Positions 1-9,092 are shown, counted from the first letter of the stretch. The stretch is DNA of 64,000 nt from Mesorhizobium loti (GCF_013170705.1 NZ_CP033334.1:5061501-5125500); one strand, 5' to 3'. Numbers and translations: made by a program. Notes: generated from the sequence alone by a model not told the origin.

Positions 1-71
1 TGCCAGCAGGGTATTCGGCGTGACGACGCTGGAACTGGGATAGGCCAGGCGTGCCTGCGAACAGCGGCTGT

Positions 72-2375
72 TCAGGCCGCCGAACGCCGGCCCGGAGTTC
101 CCGGTGGTTCGTGGCCAAGCGGCGTCACCAGCGTCAGGTCGGGGTAGCCGCTCTCGATCAGCTTGACCGCTGCCTGCGTCACCTCGTCGTCCGGCTCCAG
201 CATGGACAGGAACACTTCGGTCGCGTCGCCGCCCAGACGGCTGATGCCTTGCGCATCGGCCGGCCCGCACTCGACCACCACCAGATCATAGGCCGTGATC
301 AGCGACTGCATTATGATCGGCAACCTGTCGGCGGCGCGCATGGCGCGGACCGGATCAGCGGTGCCGACCGGAATGACGTGGCAATCGGAATAGAGATCTG
401 CATGGATGACGTCGCTGAACTGCGCCTGCGACGCGAGCAGATCGGTGATGCCCGGGAAAAGCCCGCTGTCCAGCATTGGCCGCGAAGCAGCACCCGAGGC
501 GGTAAGATCGAGCAGCAGGACGCGCAGGCCGGCGTCGGACACCTCGCGCGCCACCAGGACTGCCGATGCTGCTGCCTCGTCGCCTTCGGGCGAAACGAAT
601 ATGGCGCGTGCGGCACCGCTGGCGATCAGCTTTTCCGCGGCCTTCTCGATGTCGATTTCACCGAGCACCGAGCGCGGCCGCTGGACCTCCATGACGGATT
701 CCGACTCGACAGCTGATACGGCCTCGGCGACAGGCTCTTCCTGTGCGGCAGGCTCAGGCTCGGTAACAGGCTCAGGCTCGGCAATGGACTGGGCTCGCAC
801 CGTCATCTCGGAATCCGCGACGGCTTCGGGCCATGGCGCCACAGCACCACGATTAGCGAACTCGCTGGCGACAGCTGGCTCCAGTCGGGCAGTCGGCTCC
901 AGGGGCGCGACCGGCTCCTGGCGGGCGGTTGTCGGCATCGCCACTTCGTCGATCGGCTCAAAACGGGCGCCCGTGGCCGGGCGCATCGCACGGCCCGAGA
1001 AGAGTTCCCGCAGCAGCGTGAAGACCGCCGCCAGCAGAAGCGAAGCGGCGGCGGCGGCACCAACGATCGGCCCGACCTTGGGGAAGTATGGCTCGGAGGG
1101 CACCGAAGCCGGCGAGGAGACACGAGCGTCGACCGGCACATAGTTGCGGTCCTGGCGCGAAGCCGCCTCGCGGTAGTTGGTCAGATAGAGTTCGAGCTGT
1201 TGGCGCTTGGCCGCCGCATCGCGCTGCAGCGCGTCGAGCCCGACCTGCTGTTCGCCAGCCTGCGCCGAGGCCGCCTTCAGCGTGTTGACGTCGGCGACGA
1301 GCTGGTTTTCGCGCGCCTTGGCGGCATCGGCCTGCATCACAAGGCCCTTCATGACCTTCTGTGCTTCGCCGCGGATCTGCGCATCGAGATCGGCCAGCTG
1401 TGATTTCGCCGCGCGAACGCGCGGATGATTGTCGAGCATCGTCGTCGACAGATCGGCGATATTGGCGCGCAGCTCGACCTGGCGCTCCCGCAAACGCTGG
1501 ATCAGGTCGGACGACAGCACTTCCGGCAGCGAATCCAGCGAGCCGCCATTCTGCAGCGCCTTGCGTACGCTGTCGGCGGTGCCTTCGGCCGCGGCGCGGT
1601 TGGCCCGCACCCGCGACAATTCGGTCGACAGCTCGGCCAGTTGCTGTGTGGCCAGGGTGGAATTGTTACCGCCCATCAGGAGGTCCGACTGGCCGCGGTA
1701 CGCCGCGACCTTGGCCTCGGCATCCCTGACCTGCTTCGACAGGTCGGCGATCTCAGGCGCCAGGAAATCCGCGGCGGCGGTGTTCGACTCGCTCTTGGCC
1801 GCGCCCTGCCCCGCAATATAGGCAGCGGCAATGGCGTCAGGGATTGCCGCGGCGAGCTTGGGATCCTCGGATGAGAACTCGATGGCAATGATGCGTGTCT
1901 TTTCAACGCCAAAGACGTTGAGCTTCTCGCGCATCTTCTTCAACACGCGTTCGTCGGCCGGAATATCCATCGGATCGTTCTTCAGCCCAAGCAGGATCAG
2001 CACGCGGCTGAGGGACGACATGTTGATCGTTTCGTCGAATTCGGGCAGCCGCGCCAGACCGAGTTTCCGCGCCACCTGCTTGAGGATTTCGTTGGACGAA
2101 ATGATCTGGACCTGGGTGGCGACGCCTTGCTCGTCGAGGATCGGCTTGTCGCCGTCATTGTTGCTGCCGGCCGGGCGGGTATAAACGGATTCGCGCGGGG
2201 CGATTTCCACCTGCGTCTGCGCCTTGTAGTGCCGTGTCGCCAACGACGCGAAAGCAAACGCCAGGCCTGTCACCGCCAGAACAAAGAGCAATATGCGCAG
2301 CCAGTTCCTCGCCAGGCTGGCGAAAAGCTGCCTGAGGTCGACATCGACATCTGCGGCCGCGGACTGAACGGACAT
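72..2375 (-). CDS. Wzc/ExoP-like polysaccharide co-polymerase with degenerate kinase domain
   Basis: 767 residues. This inner-membrane chain-length/co-polymerase protein is expected to act with the Wza-like lipoprotein encoded divergently. The N-terminal Wzz domain has a membrane segment at about residues 28-47, a long periplasmic coiled-coil region, and a second membrane segment near 435-455. A Glu-Pro-rich linker (about 480-565) follows, then a cytoplasmic domain from about 570 that looks like a bacterial tyrosine kinase. That domain lacks the P-loop: the Walker A position reads VSPEGDEAAAS with no Lys-Ser/Thr, the A' motif reads LLLDLT, and the Walker B position reads LVVVECGPA. There is no C-terminal tyrosine cluster. 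The start has GGAG 9 bases upstream. Family membership is confident; loss of kinase activity is inferred from the missing residues. Confidence 0.88.
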   Translation of the reverse strand: MSVQSAAADVDVDLRQLFASLARNWLRILLFVLAVTGLAFAFASLATRHYKAQTQVEIAPRESVYTRPAGSNNDGDKPILDEQGVATQVQIISSNEILKQVARKLGLARLPEFDETINMSSLSRVLILLGLKNDPMDIPADERVLKKMREKLNVFGVEKTRIIAIEFSSEDPKLAAAIPDAIAAAYIAGQGAAKSESNTAAADFLAPEIADLSKQVRDAEAKVAAYRGQSDLLMGGNNSTLATQQLAELSTELSRVRANRAAAEGTADSVRKALQNGGSLDSLPEVLSSDLIQRLRERQVELRANIADLSTTMLDNHPRVRAAKSQLADLDAQIRGEAQKVMKGLVMQADAAKARENQLVADVNTLKAASAQAGEQQVGLDALQRDAAAKRQQLELYLTNYREAASRQDRNYVPVDARVSSPASVPSEPYFPKVGPIVGAAAAASLLLAAVFTLLRELFSGRAMRPATGARFEPIDEVAMPTTARQEPVAPLEPTARLEPAVASEFANRGAVAPWPEAVADSEMTVRAQSIAEPEPVTEPEPAAQEEPVAEAVSAVESESVMEVQRPRSVLGEIDIEKAAEKLIASGAARAIFVSPEGDEAAASAVLVAREVSDAGLRVLLLDLTASGAASRPMLDSGLFPGITDLLASQAQFSDVIHADLYSDCHVIPVGTADPVRAMRAADRLPIIMQSLITAYDLVVVECGPADAQGISRLGGDATEVFLSMLEPDDEVTQAAVKLIESGYPDLTLVTPLGHEPPGTPGRRSAA

Positions 2376-2631
2376 GCATCCCTACTCCGAAACTGGGTCA
2401 GGATGCACCGTAAACAACTATGGTAACTCAGCAGTTAAGATCGCGGTAATACTCCATTAGGGATCACTGGCGAGCGGCTAGAAAAAGCGACAAAATGGCG
2501 AAATCCCTGCCGGCGCGAGCTCTATCGGCCGGCGCCTTTACCGGCCATTAACCCTAACAGGATGATAACGAACCCGATCCCAGATGTTTGCTGCGACGCC
2601 GCAGCGGCCAGTCGAAGGTACCTATCCGGTC

Positions 2632-3195
2632 ATGAAAAGCACTGCTTCCCTCGTTCGCGCGCTGCTTGCCGTATCGATGCTCGCCGGCTGCTCCAGCTAC
2701 CGCCCGCCGCCGGCCGCCTTCCACGAAGTCCTCGACCAGCCTTATCGCCTCGGCGCCGGCGACCGCGTGCGCGTCACCGTGTTCGAACAGGACGGCCTGA
2801 CCAACACCTACAGTGTCGACCAGTCCGGCTATCTCTCCTTCCCGCTTGTCGGCGCCGTGCCCGCGCGTGGTCACACAGCACAGCAGATGGAAAAGGAGAT
2901 CGCCGACAAATTGCGGCAAGGCTATCTGCGCGACCCCGACGTTTCGGTCGAGATCGACCGCTACCGGCCGATCTTCGTCATGGGCGAGGTGGGTGCTGCC
3001 GGCCAGTATTCCTACGTGCCCGGCCTGACGGTGCAGAAGGCCATCGCCATCGCCGGAGGCTTCACGCCACGCGCCAACCAGGAAAGCGTCGACATCACCC
3101 GCGACATCAACGGCAAGGTGATGACCGGGCGCGTGGTCACCTCCGACCCGCTGCTGCCCGGGGATACCGTCTTCGTCCGCGAACGCCTGTTCTGA
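2632..3195 (+). CDS. Wza/ExoF-type polysaccharide export lipoprotein
   Basis: 187 residues from the chosen start. An outer-membrane-associated export protein with a lipoprotein signal peptide ending in the lipobox LAGC (Cys20). A polysaccharide-export (Poly_export) domain follows, beginning YRLGAGDRVRVTVFEQ, and then a SLBB-like domain around GEVGAAGQYSYVPGLTVQKA. It is short for a full Wza, like the ExoF/PssN-type rhizobial proteins. An in-frame ATG at 2584 would add 16 residues; I prefer 2632 because it gives a standard lipoprotein signal. It is divergent from the co-polymerase across about 250 bases and is followed after 10 bases by a glycosyltransferase, so it probably heads the EPS operon. 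Confidence 0.88.
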   Translation: MKSTASLVRALLAVSMLAGCSSYRPPPAAFHEVLDQPYRLGAGDRVRVTVFEQDGLTNTYSVDQSGYLSFPLVGAVPARGHTAQQMEKEIADKLRQGYLRDPDVSVEIDRYRPIFVMGEVGAAGQYSYVPGLTVQKAIAIAGGFTPRANQESVDITRDINGKVMTGRVVTSDPLLPGDTVFVRERLF

Positions 3196-3205
3196 CAGAT
3201 ATCAC

Positions 3206-4336
3206 GTGGCGGACAAGCTCAGGATCGTCCACTGCTTTCGTTCACCCGTCGGAGGAATTTTCCGGCATGTGCGCGACCTGACGGAAGCTCAGGTCGCGGC
3301 CGGTCATGTGGTCGGGATCGTCTGCGATTCGACCACCGGCGGCGAATTCGAGGAACGCCTGTTCGAGCAGATGAAGGGCACGCTGGCGCTCGGTATCCAT
3401 CGCACGCCAATGCAGCGCCATGTCGGCCCGGGCGATCTCGCCTCGGCCCGGCGCACCTACAGGATCATCAAGGAATTGCAGCCGGACGTCCTGCACGGGC
3501 ACGGTGCCAAGGGTGGCGCCTATGCCCGTCTGTTCGGCTCATTGTTGCGGGTATCAAGGTCTCGCGTAGCCCGCCTTTATTCGCCGCATGGCGGCTCCCT
3601 CCACTATGACGAAACAACGGCCACGGGGAGGCTGTTCTTCGCGCTGGAGCGCTCCATGGCGCGCTTCACCGATTGCCTGCTCTTCGTCTCGGATTATGAG
3701 CGGCGAACCTATCGCAGGAAGGTGGGCGAGCCGCCGATCCCGAACACACTGGTCTACAACGGACTGCGCGCCGCGGAATTCGAACCGGTGGCGATCGAAC
3801 CCGATGCGGCGGATCTGCTCTACATCGGCATGATGCGGGACCTGAAGGGCCCCGACATCTTCATCGATGCACTGGCGGCCGCCGGTCCCCGGCTTGGCCG
3901 TGCGCTGCGCGCGGTGATGGTCGGCGACGGCGACGACCTGCCGCGTTATCACGCGCAAGTGAAGCGCCTTGGGCTTCAGGACCATGTCCGCTTCCTGCCG
4001 CCGATGCCGGCCAGGGAGGCCTTCGCGCTGGCGGCGCTCGTCGTCGTTCCCTCGCGCGCCGAAGCCATGCCCTATATCGTGCTGGAGACACTCGCCGCGG
4101 CAAGGCCCATGATCGCGACCTCGGTCGGCGGCATACCGGAGATTTTCGCTGCCGGCTCCCCTGCCCTGATCAGGCCCGATCCCATCGAACTCACTGACAA
4201 GATGAGTGAGGCGCTGGCCGATCTCGCAGCCTACGGCAAGCTGATGCCCGACGGCGCCAACCTCAAGGCACGCTTCGGCGCCGACGTCATGGCCGCCGAA
4301 ATCGAGAAGGCCTATTTCGCCGCGCTCGGCAGGTGA
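3206..4336 (+). CDS. GT4-family glycosyltransferase
   Basis: 376 residues, GTG start 10 bases after the export lipoprotein stop. It has a GT-B fold of the glycosyltransferase 4 family. The N-terminal acceptor domain begins with HCFRSPVGGIFRHVRDL. The C-terminal nucleotide-sugar domain carries LLYIGMMRDLKGPDIFIDAL and the E-x7-E type motif EAMPYIVLE followed by VGGIPEIF. It probably adds a sugar to the lipid-linked exopolysaccharide repeat unit on the cytoplasmic side. The sugar donor and linkage cannot be read from the sequence. It is the only dedicated elongating glycosyltransferase in this cluster. Confidence 0.87.
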   Translation: MADKLRIVHCFRSPVGGIFRHVRDLTEAQVAAGHVVGIVCDSTTGGEFEERLFEQMKGTLALGIHRTPMQRHVGPGDLASARRTYRIIKELQPDVLHGHGAKGGAYARLFGSLLRVSRSRVARLYSPHGGSLHYDETTATGRLFFALERSMARFTDCLLFVSDYERRTYRRKVGEPPIPNTLVYNGLRAAEFEPVAIEPDAADLLYIGMMRDLKGPDIFIDALAAAGPRLGRALRAVMVGDGDDLPRYHAQVKRLGLQDHVRFLPPMPAREAFALAALVVVPSRAEAMPYIVLETLAAARPMIATSVGGIPEIFAAGSPALIRPDPIELTDKMSEALADLAAYGKLMPDGANLKARFGADVMAAEIEKAYFAALGR

Positions 4337-4426
4337 CGCCCCAAGCCTTTCCAAAGCCACGTGTTGTTTCAAGGGTTTCTTAGCTCTCTTTTGCTAATCA
4401 CCCAGGGGAAGCTTGCGGACTGTTCC

Positions 4427-5962
4427 ATGAACGAGATCGACCCCGCGCGCCGCTTTTCAGCAGAAGCGGTGCGTAAATTCGACGGCCCGGCCGATGGCGA
4501 TGCGCCCGGGGGTATGAACGATGTTGCCCGACAGGTGGCGTCGCAATACCGGCGCGATACGATGTCGCCGATCATGGTCAGCGGTGTCCTGCGCATGGTC
4601 GAGTTCGCGATCCTGTTCCTTTCGGGGCTCTGCGTCTATTTCTACTTTGTCGGGTTCTTCAACTATTTCGCCTGGCAGTATCCGGTGACGATCGCCGCAG
4701 CGTCGTTCCTCGCCGTGGTTCTGCTCGATGTCACCGACTGCTACCAGGTCGTTTCGCTGATGCGGCCGATCGCCAATTTCAGCCGCATCCTGCTGGTCTG
4801 GGCCGGCACCTTCGCGCTGATGGCGTTGACGGCTTTCACCATGAAGATGTCGGAAGACTATTCGCGGCTGCTGTTCGGCACCTGGTTCGTGGTCGGCTTC
4901 GTCCTCCTCTTCGGCCTCAGGCTGGTGTTGTCGAAGCTGATCCGGCGCTGGGCTCGCGATGGCCGCATGGAGCGGCGTGCCGTCATCGTCGGCGGCGGCA
5001 AGGCGGCGGAAGTCCTGATCCGTTCGGTCGAAAAACAGCCTTACAACGACATCCGCATCTGCGGCATATTCGATGACCGCAGCGACAAGCGCTCGCCGCC
5101 CATCGTTGCCGGCTACCCCAAGCTCGGCACCATTTCGGAACTGATCGAGTTCGCTCGCATCGCCCGCATCGACATGCTGATCGTGTCGCTGCCGCTGACC
5201 GCCGAAACGCGTGTGCTGCAGCTGTTGAAGAAACTGTGGGTGCTGCCGGTGGACATTCGGCTTTCGGCGCATTCGAACGCGCTGCAGTTCCGCCCTCGCG
5301 CCTATTCCTTCATCGGCTCGGTGCCGATGCTCGACATCTTCGACAAGCCGATCAACGACTGGGATTCGGTCGCCAAGCGCGCCTTCGACATCATTTTCTC
5401 GCTGATCGGCATCATCGTCTTCTCGCCGGTGATGCTGGCGACCGCGATCGCCATCAAACTCGACAGCAAGGGACCGGTGCTGTTCAAGCAAAAGCGACAC
5501 GGCTTCAACAATGAGATCATCGAGGTCTACAAGTTCCGCTCGATGTACACCGACAGGTCGGATCCGACCGCCAAGCAGACAGTGACCAAGAACGATCCGC
5601 GCGTCACGCGCGTCGGCCGCTTCATCCGCAAGACGTCGATCGACGAACTGCCGCAGTTCGTCAATTCGCTGCTGGGATCACTGTCGCTGATCGGTCCGCG
5701 CCCGCATGCCATCGCGGCGCAGTCGCACAACCTTCTCTACAACGAGGTGGTCGACGGTTATTTCGCCCGCCACAAGGTCAAGCCGGGCGTCACCGGCTGG
5801 GCGCAGATCAACGGCTGGCGCGGCGAGATGGACACCAACGAGAAGATCCGCATGCGCACGGAATACGACCTCTACTACATCGAGAACTGGTCGCTGCTGT
5901 TCGATCTGCGGATCCTGTTCCTGACACCGATCCGGCTGCTCAACACGGAAAACGCCTATTGA
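4427..5962 (+). CDS. Undecaprenyl-phosphate sugar phosphotransferase (WcaJ/ExoY-like, long form)
   Basis: 511 residues from the ATG at 4427; a GTG at 4361 would add 22 residues that look unlike this family. The enzyme moves a sugar 1-phosphate from UDP-sugar to undecaprenyl phosphate and so starts repeat-unit synthesis. Several N-terminal membrane segments are followed by a Rossmann-like CoA-binding domain (VIVGGGKAAEVLIRSVEKQP). The C-terminal bacterial sugar transferase domain has an anchor helix (KRAFDIIFSLIGIIVF) and the motifs KFRSMYTD, IRKTSIDELPQ and SLIGPRPHA. The length fits the undecaprenyl-phosphate glucose phosphotransferase subfamily. Its TGA stop overlaps the TTG start of the next gene, suggesting translational coupling. 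Confidence 0.9.
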   Translation: MNEIDPARRFSAEAVRKFDGPADGDAPGGMNDVARQVASQYRRDTMSPIMVSGVLRMVEFAILFLSGLCVYFYFVGFFNYFAWQYPVTIAAASFLAVVLLDVTDCYQVVSLMRPIANFSRILLVWAGTFALMALTAFTMKMSEDYSRLLFGTWFVVGFVLLFGLRLVLSKLIRRWARDGRMERRAVIVGGGKAAEVLIRSVEKQPYNDIRICGIFDDRSDKRSPPIVAGYPKLGTISELIEFARIARIDMLIVSLPLTAETRVLQLLKKLWVLPVDIRLSAHSNALQFRPRAYSFIGSVPMLDIFDKPINDWDSVAKRAFDIIFSLIGIIVFSPVMLATAIAIKLDSKGPVLFKQKRHGFNNEIIEVYKFRSMYTDRSDPTAKQTVTKNDPRVTRVGRFIRKTSIDELPQFVNSLLGSLSLIGPRPHAIAAQSHNLLYNEVVDGYFARHKVKPGVTGWAQINGWRGEMDTNEKIRMRTEYDLYYIENWSLLFDLRILFLTPIRLLNTENAY

Positions 5963-7209
5963 GCGCGATTTCCCATGAGCTGCCGCCGGCCGCGGTCAAC
6001 GCCAAGCTGATCGCGCTGATTTCTTCCAGTGCGGTGGTGTTCGGCATTCTTCTGTCCGGCTTCGTCATCAACGAGCCGGCGCCTTATGAAATCTACATGG
6101 CCGGGCTGATCGCCATCTGGGCGCTCTTCGGCTTGCGGATTTCCCGCGCGGCCATGCCGCTGCTGGTGCTGCTGGTGACAATGAACATCGGCGGCATGAT
6201 CTCGATGACGCAGATGGCGGACCTCGCCTTCACACCCCTCTATCTCTCCGTGTCGCTGTTCCTGGCCTTCAGCGCGGTGTTCTTCGCCTCGGTCACCGCC
6301 ACGCAACCAGGTCTCTACCGGCTGATCTTCAATGCCTATGTCGTTTCGGCCGTGGCGACGTCGCTGCTCGGCATAGCAGGCTATTTCCATGCCTTTCCCG
6401 GCGCCGAGATCTTCACCAAATACGACCGCGCCGCCGGCGCCTTCCAGGATCCGAACGTCTTCGGACCCTTCCTGGTGCTGCCCGGCATCTATCTGCTCCA
6501 TCTGCTCCTGACCGGTCCGGTCTCGCGCATGCCGCTGCTGGCGGTGCCGCTGCTGATCATCGTATCGGGCATCTTCTTCTCCTTCTCGCGCGGCGCCTGG
6601 GGCATGTTCGTCGTATCGGCGGTCCTGCTAACCGGCTGCCTGTTCCTGCAGAGCAACAGCGGCAAGTTCCGGCTGCGCGTGGTGATCATGACCATCGCCG
6701 CGCTGTCGTTGCTGGCGATCGCCATCATCGTCATCCTGCAATTGCCCGGGGTTGCGGACATGTTCACCCAGCGCGCGCATCTCGAACAGAGCTACGACAC
6801 CGCGCGCCTCGGCCGCTTCGCTCGCTACGGAATCGGATTCCAGATGGCGATGGAGCATCCGTTCGGCATCGGGCCGCTGGTCTTCGGCAAGATGTTCGGC
6901 GAGGACACGCACGACATCTGGCTGAAAATGCTCATGGATTATGGCTGGCTCGGCTTCGTGTCGTTCCTGACGCTTGTGCTGTGGACCATAGCCTCCGGGT
7001 TCCGCATCCTGCTACGCGATCGGCCATGGCAGCCTTACCTCTTGTGCGCCTATGTCGCCTTCATCGGCAATATCGGACTCGGCACCTTCATCGATATCGA
7101 TCACTGGCGCCACGTCTACCTGCTGCTCGGCCTGATCTGGGGCGCCATCGCCCTGGAATACCGCCATCAGCGACTGTTGCGGCCGGCTCTGGCTCAAGCA
7201 AGAAGCTGA
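5959..7209 (+). CDS. O-antigen ligase/polymerase (Wzy-like) membrane protein
   Basis: 416 residues, TTG start overlapping the stop of the sugar phosphotransferase gene by 4 bases. About ten to twelve hydrophobic segments are visible. A Wzy_C type region around FSFSRGAWGMFVVSAVLL is followed by a larger loop (QRAHLEQSYDTARLGRFARY) and a conserved HDIWLKMLMDYGW stretch. This is the layout of the O-antigen ligase/polymerase superfamily. In this context it probably polymerises exopolysaccharide repeat units at the periplasmic face; a ligase role cannot be excluded. No ATG in this frame near the 5-prime end gives an alternative start. Confidence 0.85.
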   Translation: MSAISHELPPAAVNAKLIALISSSAVVFGILLSGFVINEPAPYEIYMAGLIAIWALFGLRISRAAMPLLVLLVTMNIGGMISMTQMADLAFTPLYLSVSLFLAFSAVFFASVTATQPGLYRLIFNAYVVSAVATSLLGIAGYFHAFPGAEIFTKYDRAAGAFQDPNVFGPFLVLPGIYLLHLLLTGPVSRMPLLAVPLLIIVSGIFFSFSRGAWGMFVVSAVLLTGCLFLQSNSGKFRLRVVIMTIAALSLLAIAIIVILQLPGVADMFTQRAHLEQSYDTARLGRFARYGIGFQMAMEHPFGIGPLVFGKMFGEDTHDIWLKMLMDYGWLGFVSFLTLVLWTIASGFRILLRDRPWQPYLLCAYVAFIGNIGLGTFIDIDHWRHVYLLLGLIWGAIALEYRHQRLLRPALAQARS

Positions 7210-7396
7210 AGGCGTGATCTGTCCAGGGTTCAGCCAAGACGAACCGTGGAAAAGTCCCATCTCGTCGTCAACACCATGCGCCAATGTGGCTTCTCAAAAA
7301 CGAAACGACGAAGGTCGTTACCGGCTTTCCGTTCATCGCGCGGCTCCTTCATTTGCATGCTTCGGCCATATTAGTATCAGTGCATAGATTTGCCAG

Positions 7397-7512
7397 CCGG
7401 CGGTTCGGTCCCTAAACAGTCCGCCGGTCAGGCCCGGTGTCCCAATTCATCCCAACGCAGGCACCGGGCCGCCTTGAGCTTCGGCAATCCCGGGATTTGG
7501 GTCTCGACCCAA
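7397..7512. other. Intergenic region with four consecutive inverted repeats
   Basis: The roughly 400-base gap between the polymerase gene and the next small gene holds four self-complementary units in a row. They are a 7-bp stem (CCGGCGG 7397-7403 with 7421-7427), a 9-bp stem (GGCCCGGTG 7431-7439 with 7462-7470), AATCCCGGGATT (7486-7497) and TTGGGTCTCGACCCAA (7497-7512). None ends in a T-run, so they are not clear intrinsic terminators. They could be a structured untranslated RNA, a degenerate repeat element or protein-binding sites. I see no gene in 7210-7618. Confidence 0.5.
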
Positions 7513-7618
7513 GCGTCGACGAGATGTCCTGAGCCGGCTTCGTTCCATGCTGCCACTTGCGGTCGAGCTTGCGCTGCGCAATACTACCTCTTGGGGTAAA
7601 GGGTTGCAGGGGAGTAGT

Positions 7619-7840
7619 ATGCCAGTCTACGATGTCGCAGAAATGCGCTACGATCGGGTAATCAGGTGCAAGGCAGTCGAAGCGACTAGTCCTGCCGTGG
7701 CCGCATCGGAAATGAATGCCTGCGAGGCGGCCTCTCAAAGATGGGCGAAGGATTGGATTCGCGTCACCGATGAGGCTCGCGGGGAAGTATTCGCCTACAC
7801 GGTCGCACGCCAAATGAATTCGGCTCAACCAGCATCCTGA
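7619..7840 (+). CDS. Small hypothetical protein, 73 aa
   Basis: The ATG at 7619 has a strong ribosome binding site, AGGGGAG at 7608-7614, 4 bases upstream. The protein begins MPVYDVAEMRYDRVIRCKAV and has no signal peptide, membrane segment or recognisable motif. It looks like a small soluble alpha/beta protein with an acidic middle (MNACEAASQRWAKDWIRVTD). I do not recognise the family. Codons are less GC-biased at the third position than in neighbouring genes, which fits a recently acquired or weakly expressed gene. It is isolated: the next gene, a tRNA, is on the other strand. Confidence 0.6.
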   Translation: MPVYDVAEMRYDRVIRCKAVEATSPAVAASEMNACEAASQRWAKDWIRVTDEARGEVFAYTVARQMNSAQPAS

Positions 7841-8159
7841 AAATACAAATGTTGGCTCGCAGTGGGGACCAGCCCGCTGCTGGGACTTCTTTGGGGGTGC
7901 AGCGGGCTGCGGGTGTGGACACCCAAGGAACAGCGAAGGGCTGAATCGGTTCGCTGTTCGCGGTCAACATATGAGATTTCGGCTCAACGGCGCGACTTAC
8001 GGATTCGTAAGGAGCAACCTCTCTCGCCCGCGGCGCTGCACGTTCGGGGAAATTTGCACGGCGAATTCCGGAATCGCCGAACCAGGAACATTCGCTGTTT
8101 GTGAGGGACTTTTTCGGAACTTCGTGTTCCGAAACGGACAACTGGAGCGCCTTCGTTTC
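7841..8159. other. Gene-free stretch with two hairpins
   Basis: I see no credible gene here. A perfect 10-bp inverted repeat (AGCCCGCTGC 7871-7880 with GCAGCGGGCT 7899-7908) lies just after the small gene and may end its transcript, though no T-run follows. A second hairpin, TTTCGGAAC (8112-8120) and GTTCCGAAA (8126-8134) with loop TTCGT, lies further on. Short open frames here have no ribosome binding site and atypical composition. Confidence 0.45.
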
Positions 8160-8188
8160 AAAAACGAGAAAGGCGCCCAAGGCGCCTT
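8160..8188 (-). terminator. Intrinsic terminator of tRNA-Pro
   Basis: Read on the minus strand, an 8-bp GC-rich stem (AAGGCGCC 8170-8177 with GGCGCCTT 8181-8188, 3-base loop) is followed by a T-rich tail with five consecutive T residues (plus-strand A-run 8160-8164). It lies 30 bases downstream of the tRNA-Pro 3-prime end. Confidence 0.75.
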
Positions 8189-8218
8189 CGGTAAAAACCA
8201 GGGATTTCAAGGAACTAA

Positions 8219-8295
<77 letters not shown>

Positions 8296-8404
8296 GACCG
8301 GTCGCGATGTATCGTGATAACCCTGCTCGGGTCAACCGAATTCCGCGACTATCTTGCAGGTAGATTTGTGAGACAATGGCGGCCCAGTGCGTCAGTATCT
8401 TACC

Positions 8405-8866
8405 TTAAGCCTGGCACACATCGACCCATTCCGCACCGATAAGATCGACCATGCGCTGCGGGGCGATCCGTACTGCGGCGTTGGTGGCGCCGGCGGCCGG
8501 CACGACCTCTTCAAATTCGCGCAGGGACACGTCGCAGCAGACCTGCAGAGGTGCCGGCAGGCCGAACGGACAAACACCGCCAACCGGATGGCTCGTGGCA
8601 GCCACAACTTCCTTCGCGTCCAGCATGCGCGGCTTGCCGCCGAACCGGTCCTTGAACTTGCGGTTGTCCAGTCTGGCGATGCCGCTGGTCACGACCAGCA
8701 TGGTCCGGTCGCCGACGCGCAGGCAGATCGTCTTGGCGATCTGCGCCGGAAGGACGCCATGCGCTTCCGCCGCCAGCATCACCGTTGCCGAACTCGCTTG
8801 CGTGACGATGACTTCGACATCAGGCGCATGGGCGGCAAAGAACGCACGAACGGATTCCAGGCTCAT
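8405..8866 (-). CDS. YbaK/EbsC-family aminoacyl-tRNA deacylase
   Basis: 153 residues, full length for the YbaK/ProRS-INS-like domain. The family hydrolyses mischarged tRNAs in trans; YbaK removes Cys, and related members remove Ala, from tRNA-Pro. The family core is visible as AKTICLRVGDRTMLVV, the lysine-containing segment LDNRKFKDRFGGKPRMLDAKEV, and the glycine-rich HPVGGVCPFGL motif. The ATG at 8866 is the only well-placed start. It lies about 110 bases downstream-strand of a tRNA-Pro gene, which may be chance. Substrate specificity (YbaK versus ProX type) cannot be settled by eye. Confidence 0.88.
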   Translation of the reverse strand: MSLESVRAFFAAHAPDVEVIVTQASSATVMLAAEAHGVLPAQIAKTICLRVGDRTMLVVTSGIARLDNRKFKDRFGGKPRMLDAKEVVAATSHPVGGVCPFGLPAPLQVCCDVSLREFEEVVPAAGATNAAVRIAPQRMVDLIGAEWVDVCQA

Positions 8867-9035
8867 ATCGAAAACTCACGGTTCAAATCCGACGCACAAG
8901 CCGCCCGACACACTATTCGCCCGACAAACTGGGCTCCCATACACCAGGCGAATGGCGCAAATCTGGGTGCGGCACGTATAAACACGCGCGATTCATGAAT
9001 CGGCAAGCCCGGCCACCGAGGAACGTCGATGCATC

Positions 9036-9069
9036 AACAAGAAACCCGCCAAGCGGGCCTTGGCGGGTT
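9036..9069 (-). terminator. Intrinsic terminator of the XRE regulator gene
   Basis: An 11-bp perfect stem (AACCCGCCAAG 9043-9053 with CTTGGCGGGTT 9059-9069, loop CGGGC) is followed on the minus strand by the T-rich tail TTTCTTGTT. It starts about 24 bases after the stop of the helix-turn-helix gene. Confidence 0.75.
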
Positions 9070-9092
9070 CCGCGGCATGGCTGTCGCCGGTT

